Assembly: GCA_021209875.1 (NCBI GenBank)
Contig: JAGYVD010000001.1
Span: 3,844,001-3,908,000 of the forward strand
Reading direction: 5' to 3'
Length of the DNA stretch: 64,000 nt
From: Rosellinia necatrix
Lineage: Eukaryota > Ascomycota > Sordariomycetes > Xylariales > Xylariaceae
The position numbers were made by a program, and so were the translations under genes. Of the stretch, positions 32,791 to 43,346 are shown piece after piece; the stretch's first letter is position 1; each line of letters starts with the position of its first letter. A model generated the notes under the pieces. The model was not told the DNA's origin, did no database searches, and was given only the letters and a program-made list of their open reading frames with translations.

Positions 32791-33756
32791 GTAATATATA
32801 TTCGCGAAGCAGCTGAGGGCAAAGGGATGGGAGGGCAGCGGGGGCTGAGTTGTGAGCCAGGTTATGAGCTGGGCTATGCAATGTTTCTATAATGCTCTAC
32901 AACGCGTATGTATGACAAAGAAACGCGCCTAAGGAAGAATAAGGAATAAAAAAAAAATCAAAGAAAATTGGCCACAGCGGCGGGTAGTGTTGCACCGAGT
33001 ATCGCGTTAAGAGAGTTCAACTCAAGGTTGATCGAGATAACTACTTACCTAGTAGGTAATCAACCGCGCTGGGCTTGACTTGGTGGGGTCTGCGGCTCAG
33101 TGGCTCTGGCTCTCCCATACACTAAGTCCAATCAGGAGACGGCCCTACTAACAGTGGATCACCACCCCTCAATGACAGAAAACAAGTGTAGTTGAGTACC
33201 TAAGGTAGGCGCCTAACTCCAAGATCTTTGTCTGCCTACCTACGTACTTATGTAACTACACTTTAGGTAGGCAGGCAGTGGGTACCTATTACCTACACCT
33301 TATATATTTTGGAAGGAACGAAAGGCAAAAACAAGGGGAATGAACTTGGAACCTGTAGTTTTATAATTGTTTTCCCTCCCTTACCTCCCTGACCTCCCTA
33401 CGTACCTAGGTACCTTCTACTAGCTAACCCAAGTGATAAGTAACAACTTAATCATAGCCACTCACACACGTCAAGCTGCTAGTTACTAGGCAGTTATCTA
33501 TCCAGCCAAATTGCTCCCAGTTCAACTACGTGTACACAGTAACTACCTACCTAAGGTAAGTGCTCGGTAATAAAGTATTGGTGATCGGTCGATCCACCAT
33601 ATCACCATCAAGGAGACCACCGACTACCTACCTACTCATACCAGAGAGACTAAGTAGCTATCGACTAGGTATAGCTGCGACTCAACACTCAGCACCGACA
33701 TCCCGTGTACAAAGCTTCGTTCTCCATCCAGGACCTAAAAGAGCCTCGATCACATA
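32791..33756. other. Intergenic region with TACCTA/TAGGTA clusters
   Basis: Nearly 1 kb upstream of the SUZ gene. TACCTA/TAGGTA words are dense at 33040-33060, 33197-33300 and 33395-33420 (palindrome GTACCTAGGTAC at 33402-33413), and again at 33545-33635. No gene was seen. Confidence 0.55.
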
Positions 33757-33997
33757 ATGCAGCAACCCACGGCAAACTCGTCTCAGCAATTTGCCCCCCC
33801 GTGTGCCAGGGCCGGCTTTCACCCCGAATCAATCTTTCACCGGGTCGGTTCAACCGCCTGATCAGCAGCGGTTGGACTGGGCAGACAAACAGGCCAAGGA
33901 GCACGAGGGTGCAAAAAACCGGCTTTCCGATCATAAATTCAATATAAGTGAGATTTCCCCTGCCTTGCCTCCCCGTTTGCCATCTCGCAGATGGTAG
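33757..33997 (+). pseudogene. Small Q/P-rich coding-like sequence broken at a C7 run
   Basis: An ATG at 33757 opens a frame MQQPTANSSQQFAPP that stops soon after. In the next frame, from the C7 run at 33794-33800 onward, the sequence looks like real protein: AFTPNQSFTGSVQPPDQQR followed by LDWADKQAKEHEGAKNRL and SDHKFN. The second frame has a stop just before the ATG and no ATG of its own. Removing one C from the run would join the two. It may be a decayed gene, an assembly error, or a frame that needs +1 slippage. The end is also unsure: either a stop at 33997 or a splice at a GTGAGA donor (33948). The protein family was not recognised. Confidence 0.35.
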
Positions 33998-35504
33998 AGA
34001 TACTGGGGCGGGACAGCATCTGCGAGAGGGTAGCATATGCCCATCACCAAACCCGTTCCTAACCAGAGGTGCAATTTTAGGGGATTATCCCGACCCTCTT
34101 TTTACCTCGACAGCACTCGCCTTCTCATTACTACCCTAAGGGAGTCACGGCTGAGATGGAGCGACACTTACAGGATGTCATTCTAAAGATCAAAGCAGCG
34201 AACCCTTAATTAAGCCTCTCGGGTCGGGTCGAGGAAATGAACGGTGTAGGCCGGGTCAGTTGTGTAGTCCAATACGACCTGGAGGCTGTGTGGCGTTGCT
34301 TCGAACGGTGGCCTTCGAACGGTGGCCTTCGAACGGTGGCCTTTGAACGGTGGCCTTCGAATGGTGGTCCCGACTCCCGACGTGCCGTGTCACCAGAGAT
34401 GCATGCCATGCGTTGCCGATGGCAGGTTGTCAATTTCTCCAGTCAGAGAAGCAAGATGCATCAAGGACCTCATATCCAGACTAACCCGAATATATTCTAT
34501 CCGTACTTATTTTCAGGGGCGTCAGCTGACGGGCGGCCTCTCGCATAATTAGAGCCTCGACAACTTCCAGTGTTTTTCGAAGTGAACTCGGTAATGAGCA
34601 ATTCTCTTGGCGTCTGACAGACTTTCGGCTTCGTTTACAACCAGTCAACACGACAGACCGGCCGTCTCGCTTCTAATCAGGCACTAACGATAATTACTAG
34701 CCCCATCAATTCATATTATTTCTTCCGAATGCATGCCCATTAGCCACCCGGATACGTTCAACATGATGTTTAACGTGAATGACCAAGAGGGAAAAGAAGA
34801 GTGACAAAAAAAAACCAAAAAAAAAAACACCAGGCATTCCAGCTCTTTCATAATGACCTCCAAAACTAGATCCCAAAACTGCAGGTAGTGACCCTATTCT
34901 ATATCCATCATTACATCATTCTTTAGATGTTGGCGATGATCATAGCGATGAGTCCCCGCTCTGAATTAAGCGTACCGACGATCAATCAATCCTAACCTGG
35001 TAGGCGGTCTTGCTGTTTGTATACAGTTGGTTCAAGTGTATAATCCTACAAGGCGGCGCAGCCAACCCCATAGTCGACAAAAATATACCTGTGCGGCGTA
35101 AAGTATCGAATCACCTCACACCACAGGTTGCACCACTGGCTGCTACACCACGGGCTATACCACAGATACTCGACGCAATTCTGCCTGGGGCATTGCGCCG
35201 TGCGGTTATTGTCGTAGGCCAAGACAAGATATCGACAGTAGCATAACGTGAATATTTGTGGCGGTGTTCTGTGAAACGCAAATGATTCCCCTACAACTAC
35301 CTACCTATTCCACCTACTATATAAACCCTCCTTCGCGAGAATCGCAAATATGATAGGACTACTACTCTATTCTTATAACCCAAAAAAAAAAAGAGGGACC
35401 AGATTGGTGCAGTATAACTCACCTGTATCACACACGAATCAACTAAACTCAACTAAACTCGCCTATTATACAAACCCGGGGATAACGTAAATCTCAGCAT
35501 CATC
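33998..35504. other. Gene-free region with a 14-bp repeat array
   Basis: 1.5 kb with a short tandem array (34300-34369) and several A runs (34807-34830, 35380-35390). No gene is supported. The last 150 bp are an A/C-rich leader for the downstream coiled-coil gene (ACTCAACTAAACTCAACTAA near 35440). Confidence 0.5.
34300..34369. repeat. Five 14-bp units each holding TTCGAA
   Basis: Units of TTCGAACGGTGGCC at 34300, 34314 and 34328 are exact; the fourth has TTTGAA and the fifth TTCGAATGGTGGTC. Each of the exact units carries the self-complementary hexamer TTCGAA at a fixed 14-bp spacing. Confidence 0.95.
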
Positions 35505-36735
35505 ATGGCATCAATCACAGATCAACTCCGGAGCGCCGCTCCTCGCAATGAGGAATTGCTTCGTATCCTCTCTGACACAGACAATGCTCCTTCAGCGCTT
35601 GAGCAGCAGAAACGGTACATCCAGGACCTCAGCAGCCAGATTGATGACGTAACGAAACGCCTGGAGGGGTTGAAGCGTGAAAAATCGAAGGAACAGAAAG
35701 ACCACGAAAAGTATCGTGACTCCGTCATGAAACGATGGGCCTATAAAGTCGCGGGCAAACAAGAGAAATTCGCGGCCAAAGCTGAGAAAGAAGAGAAGGA
35801 ATACTTTGACGTATGTTCTTCCCCCCCCTCCATTTCTTCTTCTTGTTCTTCTCCTTCCCCCCATAGCACTCAGGGTGTAGAACAGGGTGTAGAACGCCCC
35901 AATGCTAACACACATTCAGGTTCTACAAAAGCTGCACCAGGCCACCACGCTAGAGGAGAACCTCAACGGCATGAAGGCCGAGGCCCTCGGGGCGCAGCAA
36001 AAGGTCGAGCAGGAGTGCGCGCGTCGAGCGACGGCCCAGGGCGAGCTCGACTCGCTGTACAGCGACATCTTCCAGGGGCCGACGCCGTCGTTCCCGGAGG
36101 AGGACGCGGCGGAGCGGGCGGTGGAGGCGGCCCAGCGAGCGCACGGCGAGGCGTGCGCGCGGCTCGAGGCGGAGCGGCAGGTGGCGCGGATCCTCGGGGA
36201 GGCGCGGAAGCGGATCCGGGCGGCGATGGCGGACATCGAGGACGCGCTGGACGCGTCGCGGCTGGACATGTTCGGCGTCGGCGGCGCCGGCGCGGACGCC
36301 ATGGAGCGCAGCTCGCTGCACACGGCCGAGATGGGCGTCATGCAGGCGCAGATGCTGATCCTGCAGGCGCAGAACGCCTCCCCGGACGGCGCCGCCGCCG
36401 TCGCGGGCCTGCCGCCCGTCCGGATCGCCCAGGGCAGCCTCGTCAGCGACGTCCTCTTCGACAACATCTTCACCGACATGGCCTTCCACGACAAGATCAA
36501 GGACTCGCGCGAGGAGGTCCTGCGCTGCGACCACGCCCTCGTCGCCCAGATCGCCGTCGCCGGGGACCGCTGTCAGGCCGCCGAGCAGCTGTCCAAGACC
36601 CGGTCCGAGGCGCTGAACGCCGCCCGGGCCGCGCTCCAGAAGGCCCGGCAGGCCATATTCGAGCGTCTGGCGGCGGGCGGCGATGTGCCGAAGGCTGAAG
36701 CTGGCGTATCGGCGATGCCTCCCGCGTACTCTTGA
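35505..36735 (+). CDS. Conserved coiled-coil protein, unknown function
   Basis: Two exons, 35505-35810 and 35920-36735 (intron 109 nt, GTATGT..TTCAG), give 373 residues. Almost the whole protein is predicted helix with heptad-like charge patterns: SALEQQKRYIQDLSSQIDDV, KEQKDHEKYRDSVMKRW, then QATTLEENLNGMKAEALGA and ALVAQIAVAGDRCQAAEQL. A central block, LYSDIFQGPTPSFPEED, breaks the helix and is the best candidate for a family signature. Exon 2 is very GC-rich (third positions almost all G or C), while exon 1 is ordinary. The N-terminal length and the long helices recall BAR-type proteins, but I do not see Pil1/Lsp1 sequence and make no such call. Function unknown. Confidence 0.8.
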
Positions 36736-38264
36736 TTATTCGGTGTTGAGGAAGGGAATGAGTGGAGTTCTCTTGTTGACGCGTGTGTATGGTGTACGAG
36801 CATGAGTAATGAATGATCTTAGAAACAATACGATACCTAGGCAAGCATTGTTATTTAACAGTTGGCAACGGAGCGTAAGACACAAAATACACAAAGTACA
36901 CAAAATACACAAAATAGATAAAAAATAGTTAAAATACACTTGATTAACGTTCATATATTTTTTTCTTCCTAGAACATACGTCTATCAGAGTAATTTCTGG
37001 TACCGGTCATGCGGCTCTCCCGTTCTTGCGTTAGCATTTCCCGGTAACCTAAACTAACAACGTTAAAATATGTAAATAGGTTCTTCTTGCAGCGCATGAC
37101 ATTACGAACGAGCAAAGTATGTTTTGTATAAATAATTCAGGCAAATGGTGCCATGTTCCAACGTTGTGGTAGTAGTGACGAGAATCCTATTTGGATATCC
37201 TGGTCACAGTAGCGAGAGACTTAGTCTGGGATGCTTGACCTTCTTGGAACGCAGAATAAATAACTGGCACTTCAATTCAGAGATATAATAGGTGCGATAC
37301 CGATTATATCTACCTTGTAGTACCTATCGTGTGTTGTTTATTCCGAAAAACATACCTGGACGTCGTTAAATCTATCGAATAACGGGCGAATAATGTGATT
37401 AAAACTTCATAAGCTACGAACATACGGTGGTCATAGCTGTATATTGGCCATATACAACAACAGGGACTCGGTTATACGGACTACTAAAGGATATATACTA
37501 AGAGATTTTCGGAATATCACGTGGAAGGCGTTTGGTGCGCAGGGGAAAGAGGTTAGGCGTGGGAGTTCGGCAGACATAACGTTGAGCTTGCGGCTTAGAG
37601 CTTCGTGTGAAAGTTTCTTGATACTGAAAACGGGCAGCCCCCCCACGGTTGCCACTATATAAAGCTTCCATTCGTCGCTAATGTAGTCCCATCGTGACTA
37701 CCACGGGATACCTGCAGGCTGGCTCTCGAAGGCAAATGAGTCGCCAGACACGCACACAGTTGACCAATCATTCCTAAAGCGACAAGCAGAGGTCCCCGGC
37801 ATCAAGGTACCTTCCTGCGCGATACCCAAGTTAGCTTGTGCGATCTATCCAATTGCTGGGTGCCTTGGGTAGGTAGGCTGGGTACTATCGTTACTTCCTC
37901 TCCTTCAAGTCTCCCAGCCTCATTTAATCCGGGTGCCCAACGCACCTGTTTGCCGGCATAGTTCCCCTCAACACCGCCCAGAAATCCATATTAGGCCAAC
38001 ACTTCACACTTCAGCTCCCAGAAACGTAGTTGCCTCTGATACGTAACTCCGTTGAGCCTCAACTTACCTTCCCACACACCACACACCACCAAGGCAGCTA
38101 CTAGGCAAAGCCTTGGTCCGATCATTCAACTTCCAGCACCACCCACCTACAATAACTCCAAATTTACAAATTTACAAATTTACACGACGCCTGAACCTGG
38201 TACGACTTCATAATACCAAACTCACAACACGCCTGGCACAGCTTCGTAATGCTGGACCAGCACG
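36736..38264. other. AT-rich gene-free region
   Basis: 1.5 kb, AT-rich in 36800-37680, with repeated ACACAAAGTACACAAAATAC-like words at 36880-36940. From 38060 on the sequence is an A/C-rich leader with ACAAATTT repeats (38160-38182). No gene was found. Confidence 0.5.
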
Positions 38265-39647
38265 ATGTATGCACCTAGTACCCCAAAGAAGCAAGCGAGG
38301 CTCTACGAGTCGACGCAACAAGCAACACCACCCCCCACTCTACCTCCCAAGGAGACAACCAATCACCAAGACCACATACTTGACCTCCCCATTCGTCCCC
38401 TCACTTATGATACCAGTGCCGAGAAAACCAAGTCAGAGTATAACTCGGATGAAGATGTTGTGAAACAAACTCAATCCTCACCCAGTCCTTCCTATGCGTG
38501 GAGTGATCGGGCGGTGGTGAAGGAGGAACCCCAAAATCAGCAGGAGCGCGTCCATGAAACCAAGCAGCTTGGAAATGAGATCAAAGACTGGATCTCCAGC
38601 GCCACAACCGACAAGAAAGTCCGTGAACGCTTCAATAGCGTCCTTCATAGCTTCTGGCCGTCAAATGATGAGTTCAGTAAGCCAACCACCCTCCTCTCGC
38701 CCCCTCCCCTCCCCTCCCCTCCCTCTCCTTCTACTCCCTACCTACATCTCTTCATCCCAAACTCGATTCTTAAAACTAACTATTCCTAGATGCCGCTCGC
38801 CACCCCTTCTATGACCCCAAGGAGGATGGCCCGTATGATGAGTTTATCAAATACGAAATGTGGGACGGCGCCTGCCCCTACGACGATGACGACTACGACC
38901 CCCCTCACTGACCCTACGCGGAGCACAGAGGTCTGGCAGCCCCAGATCGGTGACGAGGGCATCGAAAACAAGAGAGATCTCTCGACGGTGCTACTAGCCC
39001 GGCAGCAGCACAAGGCCCGCGCCGAGCGCTTCAACAAGTACAGAAAGGAGGTCATCCAAGATCAACTGCGCGCCGGGGTCGAGTACGCAGATATCAACCT
39101 GGTCGAGGCCATGCTGGCCGCGCCCCCTTCTGCAACCGCGCAGCTCCCATCCTCCGGCATGCACCCTACCAAGGCGAGGAAGGATAGGGGCTGGTCTCAG
39201 GGATGCAAGAACAGTAATAATAAAAAGAAGAAGAACCGGGCCAACAAGCGCAAGCGGACCTCGAACGCGAAGAAGGATCCTGCCTACAAGGACACCGGCG
39301 GCTCCGAGGACAGCGAGCAGCCGACCCGCAAGAAGGGCAAAAAGACCAAAACCGCCGCCACCGTTGAGGATCCTGGCGACGTGCCGTGGAAGGCGCAGAC
39401 GCGGGGTGCGGCTCGGCGGGCTCGGCACGCGGGGGGCATGGACGGCAGTTACGAGTCCCGCGGCGAGGACGCCACGGAAACCGACGCCGGAATGGACTAG
39501 TCGTCCGATTCGAGCGATGGCGTGGCTAGCCTCACCAAGCTAAGCGGGCTCATGAAGGTGGCGGGCGACGAGGGCAATGAGAGCCGTGGGGAACCGAAGA
39601 AACCAAACGGCCTGCTTTCTCAATTCTCCTCTTGCTTTACCCACTGA
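38265..39647 (+). CDS. Uncharacterised charged nuclear-type protein, reading frame broken
   Basis: Exons 38265-38676 and 38790-38911 (intron 113 nt, GTAAGC..CCTAG) give 177 residues: a low-complexity N-terminus, a block LGNEIKDWISSATTDKKV with RERFNSVLHSFW, and NAARHPFYDPKEDGPYDEF ending in an acidic stretch and TGA. The next frame, directly after the C6 run at 38899-38904, continues as convincing protein: STEVWQPQIGDEGIENKRDL, ARQQHKARAERFNKYRKEV, then lysine-rich NLS-like sequence up to a TAG at 39498. Sequence after that TAG also reads as Ser/Gly/Glu-rich protein for 48 codons to TGA at 39645-39647. One extra C and one nonsense codon therefore separate three pieces. Either the gene is decaying, the assembly has errors, or translation is recoded. 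The family was not recognised. Confidence 0.5.
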
Positions 39648-40722
39648 ACTAATGCATTACTGGAACTGGTCCAGATGCCTTACCATGCATTGCAAAGTAG
39701 CAGTCGCTTTTCTCGTTCGGCTTCACTAGTGCGCCCTCCGATTGATTTCTCTCTCGGGATACGGATCGAGTGCCTCGGAAGCGTGGATACTTCGAGGGTC
39801 GCCGGACCAGACAGAGGATTGCTATGCCTCTTACCTGTTCTAAAGGGCCAGATGGTGCCGTGTATAGATCCCGGCACACGCATGTATGTATGGCAGCAGA
39901 CCTCAAGTGCACTTAGTTAGCGCGCCTTTCAGGGTGAATTGACATATAAGATCCAAAAAAAAAAAAACGGCGTCAGATTTCCTTCCGGCCGGGCTTATGA
40001 GAGATGAAGAACTACCTACGGATGGTATAAGAGCCTGGTGTTATGACCGGCCTTCGGTCAAGGTCAGATTGGTCTGACGATAGATAGCCTACTACGCTCG
40101 TACACGGGACTTCATTCTATGCCTGCGGGTAGGGTAGGACGTCGGACTTTTGTGCGCCTTCGTTTCGGAGATCCGTACCGGAGTAGAGTGGTCCGGGATG
40201 GATGGGGAATTTCCTTGACATCATGGGAGTAATTTCACCACTAGTGGCGGCTCGGGTGCTCGGTTGTGTTGTTGAAGGATCTGGGTTTTCAGCCGACCAT
40301 GCTGATTTCTCAGCTTCTCGTAATATGACCTCTATCTGGGGCGCAGAACTAGGTATGGCCGAATGTGTGGCCGTGATTAGATAATCAACTAATGCGACTG
40401 ACTGCCCGAATCACAGACACGTCCGTTCTCTGCGATCTCACCGGTCCTCAGGAGTATTTTGTGGGGATGAGTCCGTCGCGAGAGGCGGGTGCGGCGGATA
40501 TATAAATTGCTTCTCCGGTGATATAGTGAGCCAGCCGGTGACGAGACACACACAGGGAACAAATGTTTCACGCCTCGGAAGTTCGAGTCAAACACCTTTG
40601 CAAGCTTTTTGTTTTGATTGCCACGCAGAAGAAACGGCCGTGATAGACCGAGTCACACGCGCTTACTACCGACCCTCACGCCCCGTTGGACCCCACGGGC
40701 CTCTCTACTAAACGGCGTCACC
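39648..40722. other. Intergenic region upstream of the GFA gene
   Basis: 1.1 kb with a poly-A run at 39955-39966. Open frames of at most 87 codons on both strands show no family. Confidence 0.5.
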
Positions 40723-41513
40723 ATGTCCGTCAGAACCGGTTCCTGCCTGTGTGGCGGCGTCAAGGCCGAGCTGCGGGGCGAGCCGTTCATGAAGAACTTG
40801 TGCCACTGCACATCGTGCCAGAAAATCACCGGCGGCGTCTTCGGCTCGCTGGCCTCCTATAAAACCGAGGTGTGTAATGGAAACGTCCCATCTTATTTAC
40901 CTTCCACTTTCGCCACATGTAACTCTCTTATCTTCGTGACCGGGTTGGCTGTTCCTTTTATATGAGGGAGGCACACACACATACATACACATATTTGGGG
41001 GGGAAGGGGAGTTTGTATATGTATATATATGTGTGTGTGTGTGACAAACGCCACTCCCCAGACTCATGCATGCATTCATGCAAGCTCTCTAACCATCCTG
41101 TCCTACCCCCTTCCGAGATGATGGTAATCGATGAGCTTAACAAGCCCTGTTGCCAACAAGAAAAAGAAAAAAAAAAACTGATCAAAGTATAGCAAGTCAC
41201 GTTCACGGAGTCGGAGCCGTCGGTACTGAAGACGTACACGGACACGAGCCCGGAGTCGGGCGCGGTGCTGCGGCGGTCGTTCTGCGGGCGGTGCGGCGGG
41301 CCCGTCAGGGCGCAGCGGGCCAGTCACCCGGGCATCCTCGCCATCCCCGTGGGCTTCGTCGACGGCGACAAGGCCGACTTCCGGCCGCAGCTCGAGCTCT
41401 TCTGCAGGGGCCGGGCTGACTGGGTCGGCGCCGTCGTCGCGGACCCGTCCAAAGCCTACGACACCCTGCCCGTCCAGAACTTCGACACCATGCCGCCCGC
41501 GGCCGATAGCTGA
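40723..41513 (+). CDS. GFA/CENP-V-fold zinc protein (glutathione-dependent formaldehyde-activating type)
   Basis: Exons 40723-40869 and 41193-41513 give 155 residues. The zinc-binding cysteines of the GFA fold are all present: CLCGGV (Cys8, Cys10), CHCTSCQK and, after the intron, CGRCGG, followed by the usual PGILAIPVGFVDG and a C-terminal WVGAVVADPSKAYDTLP. Members catalyse or assist glutathione adduct reactions, but most fungal paralogues have no assigned substrate. The 323-nt intron (GTGTGT..TATAG) is long and built of CA, TA and GT repeats plus A runs. A nearby alternative acceptor five bases further on, used with another donor, would change one or two residues at the join. Confidence 0.85.
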
Positions 41514-42699
41514 AAAAAAAAAAAAAATTTAAAAGAAAATTCACCGGGCAAAGGCTTGTCTTGTCTTGTCCTACCACCTAGGGGGTGAAGGAGAAGGGAG
41601 GGAGGAAGAGGAGGGGGGAGGAGGAGGCTATGTTGGAGGAACGGATGCCCGGCTAGGACATCATTCTCGTGAATCGCCTTTTTTTTTTTTTCGTGGCGAA
41701 GGCGTAAGCGGGCATGACATCCTCCCCCTTTGGCTGGCAGGTCATGTCGCCTAAACCTTACTTCGCCCGCCAAGGGGCATGTAGTGTATTATCACGATCA
41801 GCCCCAGGCCAGGGGGGACAAGGGCGAGAAAAAAAAAAACCCCCCCAAAAAAGAACAAAACAAAACAAAACAAAACAAAACAAAAACAAAAACCAAAAAA
41901 AAAAGGAATGAAAAAGAAAGGGGGGATCTGGGATTGTGACCGCGCGTCATTCGAAAGGCCTGCAGTTATATTCGGCCCGGGCATAATATAACTAACTACC
42001 TATTATTGTTTCATTTACGTACTCAAAAGTAGGCTACACAGAGTTCAGGCATCCCGTTACAATAAGACTGCGCGTACTATAATTGCATTCTACGCGATCC
42101 TTCTTCTTCATTCTTCTAACTCTCGGCTCGGGCGAAGGTTTAGGGTTGGAGGCAGTGTTGCTGAGGAAGAGCCGTGTAGTGTAGCTCGGTGGAAATACTG
42201 TTCCATCTAGGAGAGTGCCTGCTGCCAGCCATCCTGCCCCGGCGAGGATCAAGGTAGTATGCGTCCCGGCTGGTCAAGGCCTTTCAAATGAGCTATAAAC
42301 CACCTCGGGTCAAGGTGCGTATCAGATATATACTTCGCTGGAGGCAAGGCACCTTATGTGCTTATATAGCCACCATAACCATATACACCATATACAGTAG
42401 TTATATGGTAAGTATATGGTATATGGTATATGGCGAAAGGGAGGTGGCCTTCGGGAAGATTAGCCTGTTTCCGCCCTCCTCCGAATGCTCTCTCGAGTGT
42501 ACCTGAAACGCCACAAAGCTGGACGGAAGTCTGCTAAGACGGGCTGGCCGCCCGGGCGTGTCACGGCCACATGGCGACAAGGGTTGCTTGTTCTATAATG
42601 AAAGAGAAACCTCTATATAACCTACTATGGTAGCTCGCACACGCCGGGAGCCGACATATGGCCGCCGGCGAGATATTTCCGGAGAGACTAGATCACTCG

Positions 42700-42850
42700 C
42701 TCCCTCCCTCCTTCCCTCCCTCCTTCCCTCCCTCCCTGATGGCTCCTTTGCGTCGCAGTGATCTGAAATAGCCAGCCGGCTGTCTAGTGCGCTATGTATA
42801 TATGTATATATGTATGTATATATGTATGTATATATGTATGTACATACATA
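42700..42850. repeat. CCCT tract and TATG/TA tract
   Basis: Pyrimidine repeat CCCTCCCTCCTTCCCTCCCT (42700-42737) and, 55 bp on, TATGTATATATGTATGTATA-type repeats (42793-42850). Confidence 0.85.
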
Positions 42851-43250
42851 GTACACCACCCATCCTCTGGAGTGTGGATGTGCGCTTTGGGCGGACCGGG
42901 ATTGGATGGCGAGAGAACCGCCCGTGCTGGATCCAGGGTCCAGATGGGTTGTGACGCTATCACCGTCGACATCAACGTCACCGTCGCTGTCGCCGTCACC
43001 CACCATCCACCGTCCACCGTCCGCCCTCCCTCCATCCATCCACCACCCATCCACTACCCATCCACCACCCGGTCCTCAAGGCGGTCTGGTAGTCTGGGTC
43101 CTAGCACATGCCAATTAAGTATGGTATCATGATGTTTCCGTTCAGGCGGGGAGAACACTGGGGGCGTCCAGAACAGACGATCCGCTTTCTTCCTCACAAG
43201 GTACAGATACCAAAGCATGCCGTGCTTCCCCAGCTGTGCGTCTGCTGCGC

Positions 43251-43314
43251 TGTGCTGTGCTGCGCTGTGCTGTGCTGTGCTGTGTTGTGCTCCCCTGTGT
43301 TCTGTTCTGCTCTG

Positions 43315-43344
<30 letters not shown>
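43251..43344 (+). repeat. TGTGC pentamers followed by (GT)n
   Basis: About eight TGTGC/TGCGC units at 43251-43290, then an uninterrupted 14-unit GT run at 43317-43344. Confidence 0.9.

Positions 43345-43346
<2 letters not shown>

Noticed and set aside
35916..36534. Two minus-strand frames of 194 codons opposite the coiled-coil gene
   Set aside because: Caused by high GC in exon 2; the plus-strand helix pattern and splice sites are convincing.
35505..36735. Idea that the coiled-coil protein is the eisosome protein Pil1/Lsp1
   Set aside because: General helix pattern only; none of the Pil1 sequence blocks are present.
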